A DNA stretch of 64,000 bases, from contig NZ_LNTU01000037.1 of NCBI RefSeq assembly GCF_001558695.1, positions 248,001-312,000 on the forward strand, written 5' to 3'. Every line of letters begins with the position of its first letter. The first letter of the stretch is position 1. The translations under genes were made by a program, and so were the position numbers. Positions 16,096-26,260 of the stretch are shown here, in pieces. This stretch comes from Paramesorhizobium deserti. Its GTDB lineage: Bacteria > Pseudomonadota > Alphaproteobacteria > Rhizobiales > Rhizobiaceae. The notes beneath the pieces were generated by a model. It was not told the DNA's origin. It was given only the letters and a program-made list of their open reading frames with translations, and searched no databases.

Positions 16096-16950
16096 ATGGA
16101 AAGGGCGATCGTGAAAAAGAAAGTCGACGTCAGGGAAATGCTGTCAGACGAAATGCCAAGCGACAGCAGGCACGCAAGGCAGCTCGCCCGACGCCAATTG
16201 ATTGCCGAGATCGTGATCGCGGAAGGATCAATTCGAATAGAGGACCTCACGGAACGCTTCGGTATCAGCCTCATGACGGCCCATCGCGATGTCGATGATC
16301 TGGTCAGCCGGGGCATCATCCGCAAGACCCGCGGTATTGTTACCGCCGCTCCTACCAGCCTTATCGAATCGAGCGATGTCTACCGCGCCACCCGGCAGTC
16401 CGACGAGAAGAAATCCATCGCGCAGACTGCGGTGCGTTTCGTCGAACCCGGGCAGGCCGTTATCCTAGACGACTCCACCACCGTCCAGCAGATGACCACC
16501 TTGCTGCCTTCGAAAGTGCCGCTCACCGTCATCACCAATTCGCTGGTTCTTATCAACGAACTCAAAGGGGTCCGCGACCTCAACCTGATCAGCCTTGGCG
16601 GGCAGTTCTACAATTGGTGCAACGCATTCATGGGACATATCACCACCAGCGAAATCCGCCGTTTGCGAGCCGATACGGTTTTTCTGTCCCTGGCCGCGAT
16701 CATCGACGACATCGTCTTTCACCAGTCTCCCGAAACCATAGAGACGAAGCGTGCAATGTTTGAATCGGCCGCCAAACGAATTCTGCTCGCGGATCATACC
16801 AAGTTTGAACGGCGCGCTTTGCATCGGTTTGCCGCGCTTGATGAATTCGACGCCGTTATCGTCGACGAGGATACGCCAATCGAGCATCTGTCCCGAATGC
16901 GTTCGAAAGGGATCAATGTCGTCGTCGCCGGCGGCAAGCAGCCGGACTGA
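16096..16950 (+). CDS. DeoR-family regulator of the second kinase-dehydrogenase set
   Basis: This 284-residue protein has the DeoR winged helix (IRIEDLTERFGISLMTAHRDVDDL, residues about 44-67) after a longer N-terminal extension than usual, and a DeoR sensor domain (ILDDSTTVQQM, ITNSLVLINEL, LGGQFYNWCNAFMG, ADHTKFERRALHRF). The ATG at MERAIVKKK is chosen because AGGCAGG precedes it. It is the first gene of a set with an FGGY kinase and a GlpD-like flavoprotein and most likely controls them. It resembles eryR of the erythritol operon in type, but the two proteins differ clearly in sequence. Confidence 0.82.
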   Translation: MERAIVKKKVDVREMLSDEMPSDSRHARQLARRQLIAEIVIAEGSIRIEDLTERFGISLMTAHRDVDDLVSRGIIRKTRGIVTAAPTSLIESSDVYRATRQSDEKKSIAQTAVRFVEPGQAVILDDSTTVQQMTTLLPSKVPLTVITNSLVLINELKGVRDLNLISLGGQFYNWCNAFMGHITTSEIRRLRADTVFLSLAAIIDDIVFHQSPETIETKRAMFESAAKRILLADHTKFERRALHRFAALDEFDAVIVDEDTPIEHLSRMRSKGINVVVAGGKQPD

Positions 16951-17017
16951 TGCGATATAGGCAACCAGCTGAGAATGTCGACGGCATGCGCTTGATTGCG
17001 AAATAAAGGAAGACAGA

Positions 17018-18550
17018 ATGGCGAGCATTCTCGGCATAGACAGCGGATTGACCGTCACAAAAGCCGTCATCTTCGATATCGATGGACGCGTGCTTTCGGT
17101 AGCCCGCCGCCGCATTCCGCAGATCATTCCCAAGCCCCGCCATGTCGAGCGCGATATGGAACTCATGTGGGCCGCGACCGCCGAGGCGATCAGGGAAGCC
17201 GTCGATGGAATGGGAAGGCCGGCTGGCGATATCATCGCGATCGCCGCCACCGCCCATGGTGACGGCATCTATCTCCTTGATCGCCACAACCAGCCACTGG
17301 GACCGGCAATCCTGTCGCTGGACACGAGAGCGATCGATATCGCGGATCAGTGGAACGACGGCGAAACCGCAGAGCGTTCCCTTTCCCTGACCGGCCAGCA
17401 TCCGCATGCTTCTGCTCCTTCGGCGATCCTTCGCTGGATCAAGGACGATGAGCCGGAACGTTTTTCAGGCATAGCCCATTTCATGGCCGCCAAGGACTGG
17501 CTGCGATATCGCCTTTGCGGAACGATCGGCACGGATCGCACCGAGGCGAGCACGTCCTTCACGGATGTGCAATCGCAGAACTATTCTGAGGCGGCCTTCA
17601 CGCTTTTCGGCCTGGAGGCGTTATGGGACAAGCGCCCTCCCATCGCATCCTCGGTCGATGTTGTTGGCACTGTAACCGGTCCAACGGCACGGCAGACCGG
17701 ACTTCTCGAAGGAACACCGGTCGTAGCCGGCCTGCATGATGTCACGGCCTCCGCTCTGGGCATCGGAGGCTATCGCGAGGGCGTTGTAGCGATCGTCGCC
17801 GGAACATATTCGATCAACGAGACGGTTTCATATAGGCCCGAAGTCGATGCCCGCTGGTTCTGCCGGAATGGCATCATGCCCGGAGAGTGGAACAATATGT
17901 CCATTTCTCCAGCATCCACGGCTAATTATGACTGGTTTATTGAGCGGCTTTGCGCCGAGGAAGCGAAAGCCGCTGAACAGGCCGGCGAAAGCGTGCATGC
18001 ATTGATAGCACAAGAGCTTGCGATGTCGGCGAATGCCGCTGGCGTCATTTTCCATCCCTATCTTTTCGGCTCTCCTTTCGCGGGCGCGTCCAGCGCAGGT
18101 TTCTTCGGCCTTAACGCATGGCATGATCGCAGTGATATCATTCGTGCCATCATTGAGGGCATCGCCTTCAACCACCGAATCCATGTCGATGCATTGCGCG
18201 ACGGTTTCTCACCTGGAACAGCCCGTCTGACGGGCGGCATTTCGAGGAATCCCATGATCGCCGGTCTTTTCGCCGACATTCTTGGAATGCCTGTGGCGGC
18301 AACAAAAACGGAGGAAGCCGCGGCTTGGGGCGCCGCCCTCTGCGCTGGCGCTGGCATGGGCGTCTATACCGCGCCGACTGACGATCCCCGCGATCTCTCC
18401 GAAATAGAAACACTTCACGAGCCGGATCCGGAGCGATGCGCGGCATACGAGACCAAGTATCAGGTCTTTCTCGAACTGGCCGAAGCGATGAAGCCCGTCT
18501 GGCCAAAGCTCCAGAAACTGGCCTCGTCCGCCTCTGATGGAATGAAATAA
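17018..18550 (+). CDS. FGGY-family carbohydrate kinase, EryA-like context
   Basis: This 510-residue kinase has the FGGY N-terminal motif LGIDSGLTVTKAVIFDID, the middle motif ATAHGDGIYLLD, LSLDTRA and the C-terminal ARLTGGISRNPMIAGLF. It is of the same general size and layout as EryA. It overlaps the next gene by one base (TAATG), so kinase and dehydrogenase are coupled. The pairing of an FGGY kinase with a GlpD-like dehydrogenase repeats the eryA-eryB logic: phosphorylate a polyol, then oxidise the polyol phosphate. The substrate is not visible; another tetritol or a pentitol is possible. The start follows AAAGGAAGACAGA. Confidence 0.82.
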   Translation: MASILGIDSGLTVTKAVIFDIDGRVLSVARRRIPQIIPKPRHVERDMELMWAATAEAIREAVDGMGRPAGDIIAIAATAHGDGIYLLDRHNQPLGPAILSLDTRAIDIADQWNDGETAERSLSLTGQHPHASAPSAILRWIKDDEPERFSGIAHFMAAKDWLRYRLCGTIGTDRTEASTSFTDVQSQNYSEAAFTLFGLEALWDKRPPIASSVDVVGTVTGPTARQTGLLEGTPVVAGLHDVTASALGIGGYREGVVAIVAGTYSINETVSYRPEVDARWFCRNGIMPGEWNNMSISPASTANYDWFIERLCAEEAKAAEQAGESVHALIAQELAMSANAAGVIFHPYLFGSPFAGASSAGFFGLNAWHDRSDIIRAIIEGIAFNHRIHVDALRDGFSPGTARLTGGISRNPMIAGLFADILGMPVAATKTEEAAAWGAALCAGAGMGVYTAPTDDPRDLSEIETLHEPDPERCAAYETKYQVFLELAEAMKPVWPKLQKLASSASDGMK

Positions 18551-20253
18551 TGAACAACCAGATCGCGGAAAACGCAGATGCCGTTTCTCAAACCGGCTCT
18601 GCCGGCGATTATGATGTCGTGATCATCGGTGCCGGCATCAACGGCGCCGGTCTTTTCCGGGAACTTTGCCTGCAAGGGATCAGATGCCTGATCGTCGACA
18701 AGGCGGATTTTGGCTCCGGCACGAGCGCTGCCCCTTCCCGCCTTATCCACGGGGGCATCAAATATCTCGAAACCGGAGAGCTGGGGCTCGTGGCTCAATC
18801 GACGCTCGAGCGTAATCTGCTCCTGCGCAACGCGCCTCATTGTGTGGAGCCTCTTGCGACCTTCATACCCTCCTTCTCCTATGCGAAGGGAGCGCTTTCG
18901 GCGCTGCGTACCCTTGCCGGATCGACCACCGCGCCGCGCAGCCGCGGCGCGCTCCTCATAAAGATCGGCCTTTGGCTCTATGATGTCTATGGCGCGCGCC
19001 ACCGCGTCATGCCGAAGCACCGCTTCCTGTTCCGCAATGCCGCGCTCAAGGAAATGCCGGAAATAACACCGCGCATCGTCGCAGGCGGGATCTATTACGA
19101 CGCCAGGATCACCCGACCGGAGCGGCTGGTCTGGGAACTGATCAGGGATGGAATGGAAGCAAACGCCGGTTCCCATGCCAGGAACTATGCCGAGCTGGAG
19201 AGCCGCGATGGCGGCGTGCTCACTTTCAAGGACGATCTGGATAACCGCTTTGCCGCTCGCCCGAAGATCGTGGTCAATGCCGGCGGTCCCTGGATCGACA
19301 GGATCAATACGAGCCTCGGCGAGCCGACAAAACTGATCGGCGGGACAAAGGGGTCACATATTTTGCTCCGGCACCCCGAACTCGTCGAAAGCCTCAAGGG
19401 ACGAATGATCTATTTTGAGGCAGACGATGGTCGCATCTGCCTGGTTTACGAATACCTCGGCCTTGTCCTCGTCGGCTCCACGGACATCAAGTCGGATGAT
19501 CCGGACAACGTCCAATGCGAGGAGGACGAAATCGACTATTTCCTCGCCAGCCTGAAGTCGCTGCTGCCGGACATGCATTTCGATCGCAGCCAGATCGTCT
19601 ATACCTATAGTGGCATCCGGCCCCTGCCGGCATCGGACGCCAGCCAGCCCGGGCTGATCAGTCGTGATCATTCAGCGCCGGTCCTGTCACCGACAGCAGA
19701 ACGGCCTTTTTCCATTGTGTCCCTCGTCGGCGGGAAATGGACGACGTTCCGTGGATTTGCGGAAGAAGTCGCCGACACGCTTCTCAAGCAGCTCGACGCT
19801 CCCCGCCGGCAGAGCACACAAATGCAGCCGATCGGGGGCGGACGCGCATTTCCTATAGATAGCGCCGCCCGAAAGAACTGGATTGGAGAACGAAGCAAGG
19901 CAAGCGCGATGAAGCCGGAGTTCATCGACAATCTTCTGGCGCGCTATGGAACCACGAGCGATCTCATTTTGTCCCACATCCAGGAATTTGAGAACGAAGC
20001 ACCGCTTGAGCACGTCGAGGGTTATACGCGGGGCGAGATCGATTGGATCGCCCGATCGGAGATGATTGCTCATCTCCCGGATATCGTCATGCGCCGGACG
20101 ACGACGGCGATTGAAGGACTTCTGTCTCGGCCCGGTCTCGAGGAAATCGCGACAATCGCCGCAAATGCGCTTAGCTGGAACGAAGAGAGGCGTCGACAGG
20201 AAATCGAAATGACTGTCGCACTGCTTGAGACGCGCCACGGGCTGATCTTCTGA
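18550..20253 (+). CDS. GlpD-like FAD-dependent polyol-phosphate dehydrogenase
   Basis: This 567-residue flavoprotein is a paralog of EryB. The FAD fold is at residues about 21-45 (DVVIIGAGINGAGLFRELC), followed by TSAAPSRLIHGGIKYLETGE, where EryB has TSSRSGKLVHGGLRYLE. Later family motifs are VNAGGPWIDR, GGTKGSHILL, LVGSTDIKSDD and LVGGKWTTFR. It is longer than EryB. It begins on the last base of the kinase gene. By family it would oxidise a polyol phosphate to a ketose phosphate and pass electrons to quinone. It could also be a true glycerol-3-phosphate dehydrogenase working with a glycerol-kinase-like neighbour; the kinase does not look like GlpK, so I favour another polyol. Confidence 0.82.
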   Translation: MNNQIAENADAVSQTGSAGDYDVVIIGAGINGAGLFRELCLQGIRCLIVDKADFGSGTSAAPSRLIHGGIKYLETGELGLVAQSTLERNLLLRNAPHCVEPLATFIPSFSYAKGALSALRTLAGSTTAPRSRGALLIKIGLWLYDVYGARHRVMPKHRFLFRNAALKEMPEITPRIVAGGIYYDARITRPERLVWELIRDGMEANAGSHARNYAELESRDGGVLTFKDDLDNRFAARPKIVVNAGGPWIDRINTSLGEPTKLIGGTKGSHILLRHPELVESLKGRMIYFEADDGRICLVYEYLGLVLVGSTDIKSDDPDNVQCEEDEIDYFLASLKSLLPDMHFDRSQIVYTYSGIRPLPASDASQPGLISRDHSAPVLSPTAERPFSIVSLVGGKWTTFRGFAEEVADTLLKQLDAPRRQSTQMQPIGGGRAFPIDSAARKNWIGERSKASAMKPEFIDNLLARYGTTSDLILSHIQEFENEAPLEHVEGYTRGEIDWIARSEMIAHLPDIVMRRTTTAIEGLLSRPGLEEIATIAANALSWNEERRRQEIEMTVALLETRHGLIF

Positions 20254-20356
20254 TTTTTGATCGTTCAAGACGCGTCCCGCTCCGCGGCGGGCAATTGCAA
20301 TGGCAGTGCTGTTCGTTGTAGCCATTCTGACCGCTTGATTTTAAAGGAGACGCAGC

Positions 20357-20749
20357 ATGGACCGTTTCACCGGCGGCTGCCTGTGCGGCAATGTCCGATT
20401 TGTGGCGTCGGGACTGCCATGCCGGGTCGGCATTTGTCACTGCCTCGACTGCCGCAAGCATCATGGCGCCCTTTTTCATGCTTCCGCGATCTTCCCTCAG
20501 GATGCGGTAACGATCGAGGGCGAAACACGCGGTTATGCCGGGCGGTTTTTCTGTCCCCGTTGCGGCTCGCCAGTTTTCGGGCGCAGCGGAGACGAAATCG
20601 AAGTGAATCTGGGATCGCTCGATGCCCCCGACCAGCTGAAGCCGACCTATGAACTCTGGACTATCCGTCGCGAATCCTGGTTGCCGCCATTTCCGCTCGC
20701 CAGACGATATGACCGCGATCGCGACGCCACGAGCCGATTTGAGGAGTAG
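20357..20749 (+). CDS. GFA/CENP-V family zinc protein
   Basis: This 130-residue protein carries the zinc-binding cysteines of the glutathione-dependent formaldehyde-activating (Gfa) fold: GGCLCGNVRF at residues 6-15, GICHCLDCRKHHGALF in the middle and FFCPRCGSPVF later. Some members bind S-hydroxymethylglutathione, but most are of unknown function, so formaldehyde metabolism should not be assumed. The start follows GGAGACGCAGC. It lies about 100 bases after the dehydrogenase on the same strand and converges on the arginase-like gene. Confidence 0.8.
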   Translation: MDRFTGGCLCGNVRFVASGLPCRVGICHCLDCRKHHGALFHASAIFPQDAVTIEGETRGYAGRFFCPRCGSPVFGRSGDEIEVNLGSLDAPDQLKPTYELWTIRRESWLPPFPLARRYDRDRDATSRFEE

Positions 20750-20753
20750 GGTT

Positions 20754-21665
20754 TCAAACCTGTCGGACGATGGTGCCGATCACATTGGCGAGCAGCCGCG
20801 CGGCGGTCAGAGCCGACAGTCCGTCAATGTCGGCGGGAGGATAGAGCTCGACAAGGTCGAACCCTGCGATCCTGGCCCGTTTGCCAAGGCCCGCGATCAG
20901 ATCGATCACCTGCGTATAGGTAAGGCCGCCGGGGGTACGCGCCGCCACACCGGGCATAATACTTGGATCAAGACCGTCGCAGTCGAGGGTAACGACGACC
21001 CGCGCTCCTTCCGGAATATGCCGGAGCGCGGCTTCGATACCTTGGGCGTGGACCTCGCGGGCGGTCACGAAGCGGCTGCCATAGTGCTGCGCCGCTTCGA
21101 TTTCGGTGTGGCGTGCGCTGCCGACGCCACGCATGCCGACCTGCACGATACCGGCGACATGCTGCATCTCGCTCGCCCGACGCATCGGGCTCGAATAGCC
21201 GTAGCGTTCCCCATAGAGCTCATCACGCCAGTCGATATGAGCGTCTATCTGAAGAATCCAGACCGGTCCGTGATCGATAAAGCCGCCGATGAAGGGAATG
21301 GGCACGGAATCGTCGCCGCCAAGCAGGATCGGTACGGCCGGCAATGCCAGGATCTCGCGCGTTTTCGCCTCGATCCGCGCCCGGTTGCCGGCGTTGTCAT
21401 GCATGGCGGTCGGGATGTCGCTGGCGTCGATGCAACAGACCGGCTTGCCATCGAACAGCGGTCCGCCGAGATCGAAATCCCAGTGCTCGACGAGCGCGGC
21501 ATCCTCCTGGCTGGCGATGCGGATGGCGTCGGCGGCCAATGCATAGCCGCTGCTGTCCTTGCCGGGATAGGTGCTGCCATGACCGGCTCCGAAAATCACC
21601 GCTCGCGGGATGCGGCCTTCGGCGAGGCGGTCGGGGAAGCCGAGAAAGTGAGGCGAGGCGATCAT
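20754..21665 (-). CDS. Agmatinase/arginase-superfamily hydrolase
   Basis: This protein of about 303 residues belongs to the ureohydrolase superfamily, which cleaves guanidino or related amide groups with a two-manganese centre. The metal motifs are DAHIDWRD and TLDCDGLDPSIMPG. The first metal motif is GGDDS where most members have GGDHS, so a metal-ligand histidine is replaced by aspartate. The start is uncertain: the frame opens with a TTG six codons upstream, and the ATG at MIASPHF has AGGA too close for a standard site. The substrate is not known. Its link to the sugar genes is unclear; it follows fba on the same strand with a 209-base gap. Confidence 0.75.
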   Translation of the reverse strand: MIASPHFLGFPDRLAEGRIPRAVIFGAGHGSTYPGKDSSGYALAADAIRIASQEDAALVEHWDFDLGGPLFDGKPVCCIDASDIPTAMHDNAGNRARIEAKTREILALPAVPILLGGDDSVPIPFIGGFIDHGPVWILQIDAHIDWRDELYGERYGYSSPMRRASEMQHVAGIVQVGMRGVGSARHTEIEAAQHYGSRFVTAREVHAQGIEAALRHIPEGARVVVTLDCDGLDPSIMPGVAARTPGGLTYTQVIDLIAGLGKRARIAGFDLVELYPPADIDGLSALTAARLLANVIGTIVRQV

Positions 21666-21696
21666 TTCCTGATGATGATTCAACTAGATTTCGGGG

Positions 21697-21717
21697 TTGA
21701 GGATTGAGGATTGAGGA
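21697..21717. repeat. Three tandem copies of TTGAGGA
   Basis: The heptamer TTGAGGA occurs three times without gaps, about 30 bases before the start of the arginase-like gene on the minus strand. The rest of the gap up to fba (21718-21874) shows nothing I can name. The function is unknown; it may be a slipped-strand repeat. Confidence 0.6.
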
Positions 21718-21874
21718 TGGGTCGTTTGAAGAAGCGAAAAAATCAACGCTGGACCTGCGAGATCACGAGATTAGCCCGCTTTGGAATTTTTGGAAACTGG
21801 GCCCTGAACTCATTGACAGGGCCGGCCTTCCTCATGGAACAGCATGGAAAGGCGCCCTCCACCGACAACGAGCG

Positions 21875-22939
21875 TTATGCCAAAACCGGATCCAGTTCGC
21901 CGGACTTGTAGCGCTTCGCCATTTGAGCAAGCGTCAGCGGCGTAATGTCTTCGGCATGTCCCGCCGTGTCAAACTGCTCGAAGCGCTCGCAGCAAAGTTT
22001 GGTCAGCGCGATCATCGCGGGCTTCAAATATTTCCGGACATCGAACTCGGCCGGATTTTCGCTCAGCACACGGCGGACCTGACCGGTCATTGCCATGCGG
22101 CAGTCCGTATCGATGTTGATCTTGCGGACGCCATTGCGGATACCCCGCTGGATCTCCTCCACCGGCACACCCCATGTCGGCTTGATGGCGCCGCCATACC
22201 GGTTGATGATCTCCTGCAGTTCTTCGGGCACCGATGAGGAACCATGCATGACCAGATGCGTGTTCGGCAGCTTCCGGTGGATTGCCTCGATGACATGCAT
22301 CGCCAGGACATCGCCGTCCGGCTTGCGGGAGAATTTGTAAGCGCCGTGGCTGGTTCCCATGGCGACAGCCAGCGCATCGACCTTGGTTTCGGCGACGAAC
22401 TTCACCGCTTCATCCGGATCCGTCAGTAACTGATCATGGGAAAGCTGCCCTTCGGCGCCGTGTCCGTCCTCCTGTTCGCCCATGCCGCTTTCCAGCGAGC
22501 CGAGCACGCCTAGCTCGCCTTCGACGGAAATGCCGCCGAGATGTGCCATCGTGGTCACTTGCCGCGTGACATTGACATTATAGGTCCAGTCGGCAGGCGT
22601 CTTGCCGTCCGCTTCCAATGAGCCATCCATCATGACGGAGGTGAAGCCGGACTGGATGGCTGTCATGCAACTGCCCGGTTCGTTGCCATGATCGAGGTGA
22701 ACGCAGACCGGAATATGAGGATAGATCTCGACGCATGCATCCATCATGTGTCGCAGCATGATATCGTTGGCGTAGCTGCGCGCGCCCCGCGAGGCCTGAA
22801 TGATGACCGGCGCCTTCGTCGCATCGGCGGCCTCCATGACCGCCAGCGCCTGCTCCATATTGCTGATGTTGAAGGCCGGCACGCCGTAGCCATGTTCGGC
22901 GGCGTGATCCAGCAATTGTCGAAGCGTAATGCGTGCCAT
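21875..22939 (-). CDS. fba: Class II fructose-bisphosphate aldolase (CbbA/Fba type)
   Basis: This 354-residue zinc aldolase joins dihydroxyacetone phosphate to glyceraldehyde 3-phosphate, and in Calvin-type organisms also to erythrose 4-phosphate. It shows the class II set: [19 protein letters not shown] at the N-terminus, the zinc histidine in [30 protein letters not shown] and [11 protein letters not shown]. The length fits the CbbA subtype. The start follows AGGAATATC. It lies 23 bases after the bisphosphatase gene, so it is third in a tkt-fbp-fba operon. The order resembles Calvin operons, but no RuBisCO or phosphoribulokinase gene is present in the window. Confidence 0.9.
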   Translation of the reverse strand: MARITLRQLLDHAAEHGYGVPAFNISNMEQALAVMEAADATKAPVIIQASRGARSYANDIMLRHMMDACVEIYPHIPVCVHLDHGNEPGSCMTAIQSGFTSVMMDGSLEADGKTPADWTYNVNVTRQVTTMAHLGGISVEGELGVLGSLESGMGEQEDGHGAEGQLSHDQLLTDPDEAVKFVAETKVDALAVAMGTSHGAYKFSRKPDGDVLAMHVIEAIHRKLPNTHLVMHGSSSVPEELQEIINRYGGAIKPTWGVPVEEIQRGIRNGVRKINIDTDCRMAMTGQVRRVLSENPAEFDVRKYLKPAMIALTKLCCERFEQFDTAGHAEDITPLTLAQMAKRYKSGELDPVLA

Positions 22940-22962
22940 GATATTCCTTGTTCCCTCCGATG

Positions 22963-23994
22963 TTATTGGTGGCGGGCGATGTAACCGCAGACCGTATCGA
23001 CCTCGTCAGCCGATCCGAATATGAGGCTGGTGCGCCCGTGATATGTTTGCGGCTGTTTTTCGAGGATCGGCTGGCAACCATCCGAGGCCTTGCCGCCGGC
23101 CGACGCGCACAGGAAAGCGATGGGGTTTGCTTCATAGACGTGCCGCAGGCGGCCTTGCTCATAGCCCGGACGCAAATCATCCACATAGAAGAACAGGCCG
23201 CCCTTCAGGAGAATCCGGTGAAGTTCGCCGACCGCCGCCCCCAACCAGCGCATATTGAAATCGCGGCCGCGCGGCCCGCTCTTGCCCTGCAGGCAATCGT
23301 CCACATAGGCCTTCATGCCGGGGCGCAGATGGCGATAGACGGATGCGTTGAACGCTAGATCGCCCGTTTCGCGGGATAGCGCCATCTCCTCCGCGAGGAT
23401 GAGGAAGCGTCCGCTTCGCGCATCCATGGTGGCGGACACCAGCCCCTTGCCGACAGAAAAGCCGAGATCGACGGAATTGCCATAGGAAACATAGCCGGCA
23501 GCGACCTGCTCCCGCCCCGGCTGCAGGAAAGGATCCGTGCCGGCCTGATAGGGCAGAATGGAAAAAAGCGTCCCAAGAGGCGCGCCGAGCCCTACATTGC
23601 CAGAACCATCCAATGGATCGATCGCCACCGCATGCGTTCCACCGGCATGCCCCATAATGGGCTCTTCCGCCTCTTCGGAGAGCACCTGCGCCGCGCCAGC
23701 GGCAATAAGGAGGTCGACGAAAAGCTGATGTGATCCGACATCGATGCTTTTTTGGCGGTCACCGTCGGCATTCGATCCGGCGAGCCGGCCCGGGTCGCCC
23801 GGAAGCCGCCCCGCGGCAATGCGCCTGGACAAAATCGCGGCTCCGCAAAGGATTGCTTCCAGCAGCCTTGCGACCGATTGACGGCCCCTGTCGCCGGCCG
23901 CCCAGTCCGTGAGATAGGATTGCACCGGCCTGTGCTTGAAGGCGTTGTCGTCGCCTTCGAGTTCTAGCTTCGAGAGATCAGGCCGTGAATTCAT
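22963..23994 (-). CDS. fbp: Class I fructose-1,6-bisphosphatase (CbbF/Fbp type)
   Basis: This 343-residue phosphatase removes the 1-phosphate of fructose bisphosphate and, in related enzymes, of sedoheptulose bisphosphate. The class I metal motif DPLDGSGN is present in [15 protein letters not shown], and YVDD and the C-terminal substrate region ([26 protein letters not shown]) are normal. The start ATG lies inside the last codons of the transketolase gene; a GTG three codons earlier is an alternative. The overlap with tkt implies coupled translation. It would make the carbon flow from triose phosphates towards hexose irreversible. Confidence 0.9.
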   Translation of the reverse strand: MNSRPDLSKLELEGDDNAFKHRPVQSYLTDWAAGDRGRQSVARLLEAILCGAAILSRRIAAGRLPGDPGRLAGSNADGDRQKSIDVGSHQLFVDLLIAAGAAQVLSEEAEEPIMGHAGGTHAVAIDPLDGSGNVGLGAPLGTLFSILPYQAGTDPFLQPGREQVAAGYVSYGNSVDLGFSVGKGLVSATMDARSGRFLILAEEMALSRETGDLAFNASVYRHLRPGMKAYVDDCLQGKSGPRGRDFNMRWLGAAVGELHRILLKGGLFFYVDDLRPGYEQGRLRHVYEANPIAFLCASAGGKASDGCQPILEKQPQTYHGRTSLIFGSADEVDTVCGYIARHQ

Positions 23995-25987
23995 TGACCG
24001 CACCTGTCAATTCACGGGCCCGCTTCATGATCGCTTCCCTGGTGATGCCGAATTTTTCATAGAGCACATCGGCGGGCGCCGAAGCACCGAAGCCGCTCAT
24101 GCCGATGACGTCATCCTCGCTCTCGACATAGCGAGTCCAGCCGAACTTGGCGGCCGCCTCGATGGCAAGCCTTGGCGCGCTACCGAGAACCTCGCGGCGA
24201 TATTCCCGGGATTGCGCTTCAAACAGATCCCAACTCGGCATCGAGACCACCGCGGCGGCGATCCCTTCTTTCGCAAGTTCTTCCGCCGCCGAAACGGCAA
24301 GCGCGACTTCGGTACCTGTTGCCAGCAGGGTTATATCGCGCTCGCCCGCCGTATCCTTGATCACATAAGCGCCCATCGCCGACCGGTTTTCCATGTCCGG
24401 CTCCCTGCGAAGCTGCGGAACGTTCTGACGGGAAAGTGCCAGAACGGAGGGTTTATTCACGTCGCGCATGGCGATTTCCCAGCACTCCAGCGTTTCGACG
24501 GCATCCGCGGGACGGAACATGTGCAGGTTCGGCAAGGCCCTCAGGCTTGCCAGATGCTCGATCGGCTGGTGGGTCGGGCCGTCTTCGCCAAGCCCGATCG
24601 AATCATGCGTCAAGACATAGACCACTCTTGTCCCCATCAGCGCCGAAAGCCGGATGGCGTTGCGGCAATAATCGGAGAAAACCAGGAAGGTGCCGCCATA
24701 GGGAATGACGCCTCCATGCACCGCCATCCCATTCATGGCCGCGGCCATGGCGAATTCACGCACGCCGTAGCTGACATAGCGCCCGGCGGAATGCGGGCCG
24801 AAATCCGTGTCGACAGCCGGTACCCGCGTCAGGTTGGAATGCGTGAGGTCCGCCGAGCCACCCAGCATTTCCGGCAATGCCGTGGTGATGGTCTCAAGCG
24901 CGATCTGGCTTGCCTTGCGGGTCGCGACAGCCTGCGGCGCTTCGAACAGCCGGGCCCGGGCATCGGCAATGGCCTTATCGAAGCTTTCCGGAAGAAGCCC
25001 CAGCACACGCCGCCGGAACTCCGCGCCGAGCGCTGGATCCACCGCCGACAGTCGGTCGGTCCAACGGCTGCGAGCCGCCTGCCCGCGTCGGCCGATCGCC
25101 CGCCATTTTTCGAGAAGGTCTGCCGGTATTTCAAAGGGCGCCGAACTCCAGCCGATGGCGGCCTTGGCGCCCGCCGCTTCCGCTGAGCCGAGCGGAGAGC
25201 CATGCGAGGAATTCATGCCCGCTTTCGTCGGCGCGCCAAAGCCGATGATCGTCTTCAGCGCAATCAATGAAGGCCGACTGTCTTCCGCAATTGCCTGGGA
25301 AAGAGCCGCATCGATCGCGGCATGATCATGGCCATCCACCCGCTGGACGTGCCAGCCGCAAGCCGACAGCTTGGCCGGAACGTCTTCCGTGAACGACACA
25401 GAGGTCGAACCGTCAATCGTGATCCCATTGTCGTCGTAGAGAACGATCAGCTTGCCAAGCCCCAGATGGCCGGCAAGCGAAATGGCTTCCTGGCCGACAC
25501 CCTCCATCAGGCAGCCGTCACCGCAGAAGACGTAGGTTCGGTGGTCGATGAGGTCAGCTCCAAAAACATCGGAGAGATGACGCTCAGCGATGGCCATGCC
25601 GACCGCTCCGGCGAGCCCCTGCCCCAATGGCCCCGTCGTCGTCTCGACGCCCGGTGTATGGCCGTATTCGGGATGCCCTGGCGTCTTCGAACCCCACTGC
25701 CGGAAATTCTTTAGTTCATCAAGGGTCATTCCCTCATAACCCGTGAGGTAGAGCAGGCTATAAAGCAGCATGGAACCATGCCCGTTCGACAGCACGAACC
25801 GGTCGCGGTCGGGCCACTTCGGGTCCGCCACGTCAAATTTCAAATGGTTGGAAAACAGGACCGTTGCGGCATCGGCCATCCCCATGGGCATGCCGGGATG
25901 CCCCGAATTCGCCGCCTCGACGGCATCGATGGAGAGCGCGCGAATGCAATTGGCAAGCTCGAACAGGCCTGACTTCGACGTGGGCAT
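23978..25987 (-). CDS. tkt: Transketolase
   Basis: This 669-residue thiamine diphosphate enzyme moves two-carbon units between sugar phosphates. It is full length: [21 protein letters not shown] at the N-terminus, the cofactor motif ([13 protein letters not shown] to DDNGITIDG), the pyrimidine domain with FVVFSDYCR-like [17 protein letters not shown], and [18 protein letters not shown]. The motif set is of the bacterial transketolase type. Dihydroxyacetone synthase of methylotrophic yeasts belongs to the same family, but nothing here points specifically to it. The start follows AAGGAGGATTAG. It leads the tkt-fbp-fba operon and is divergent from the dihydroxyacetone kinase gene, with an inverted repeat between them. 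Confidence 0.92.
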   Translation of the reverse strand: MPTSKSGLFELANCIRALSIDAVEAANSGHPGMPMGMADAATVLFSNHLKFDVADPKWPDRDRFVLSNGHGSMLLYSLLYLTGYEGMTLDELKNFRQWGSKTPGHPEYGHTPGVETTTGPLGQGLAGAVGMAIAERHLSDVFGADLIDHRTYVFCGDGCLMEGVGQEAISLAGHLGLGKLIVLYDDNGITIDGSTSVSFTEDVPAKLSACGWHVQRVDGHDHAAIDAALSQAIAEDSRPSLIALKTIIGFGAPTKAGMNSSHGSPLGSAEAAGAKAAIGWSSAPFEIPADLLEKWRAIGRRGQAARSRWTDRLSAVDPALGAEFRRRVLGLLPESFDKAIADARARLFEAPQAVATRKASQIALETITTALPEMLGGSADLTHSNLTRVPAVDTDFGPHSAGRYVSYGVREFAMAAAMNGMAVHGGVIPYGGTFLVFSDYCRNAIRLSALMGTRVVYVLTHDSIGLGEDGPTHQPIEHLASLRALPNLHMFRPADAVETLECWEIAMRDVNKPSVLALSRQNVPQLRREPDMENRSAMGAYVIKDTAGERDITLLATGTEVALAVSAAEELAKEGIAAAVVSMPSWDLFEAQSREYRREVLGSAPRLAIEAAAKFGWTRYVESEDDVIGMSGFGASAPADVLYEKFGITREAIMKRARELTGAVNEFTA

Positions 25988-26050
25988 CTAATCCTCCTTG
26001 ATGAGGGCACTCGAATACGGCATATGAACAGAAATAACAATCCATAATAT

Positions 26051-26078
26051 CAAAATCACATTTTTTATGATGATTTTG
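26051..26078. promoter_or_regulatory. Inverted repeat between tkt and dhaKL
   Basis: CAAAATCA and TGATTTTG are perfect 8-base arms with a 12-base centre, in an AT-rich stretch 64 bases before tkt and 183 bases before dhaKL. The position suits an operator shared by both transcripts. A DeoR-type regulator from this window could be the binder; this is inference. Confidence 0.45.
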
Positions 26079-26260
26079 TGGAATCAGCATTCCCAAAGTG
26101 GATGTTGGATTGTGATATTCGGTCGTGTGAATGCCGTCCTTTCGCACAACCAACGGCCTTTGCAACGAAACGCCTTTTGCGCAAACTTGCTTGCACAGTG
26201 GAGATGATGCACGGAGTGCTCGAGCGGAAGGGGCACGCTGGGCGAAGGGAGAAAACCGGA

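Noticed and set aside
20357-20749. GFA-family gene as proof of formaldehyde metabolism
   Set aside because: Most members of the family have no shown formaldehyde activity, and no formaldehyde dehydrogenase or formate genes are nearby.
21875-25987. Calvin cycle operon
   Set aside because: fba, fbp and tkt are present, but there is no RuBisCO, phosphoribulokinase or CbbR regulator in the window.
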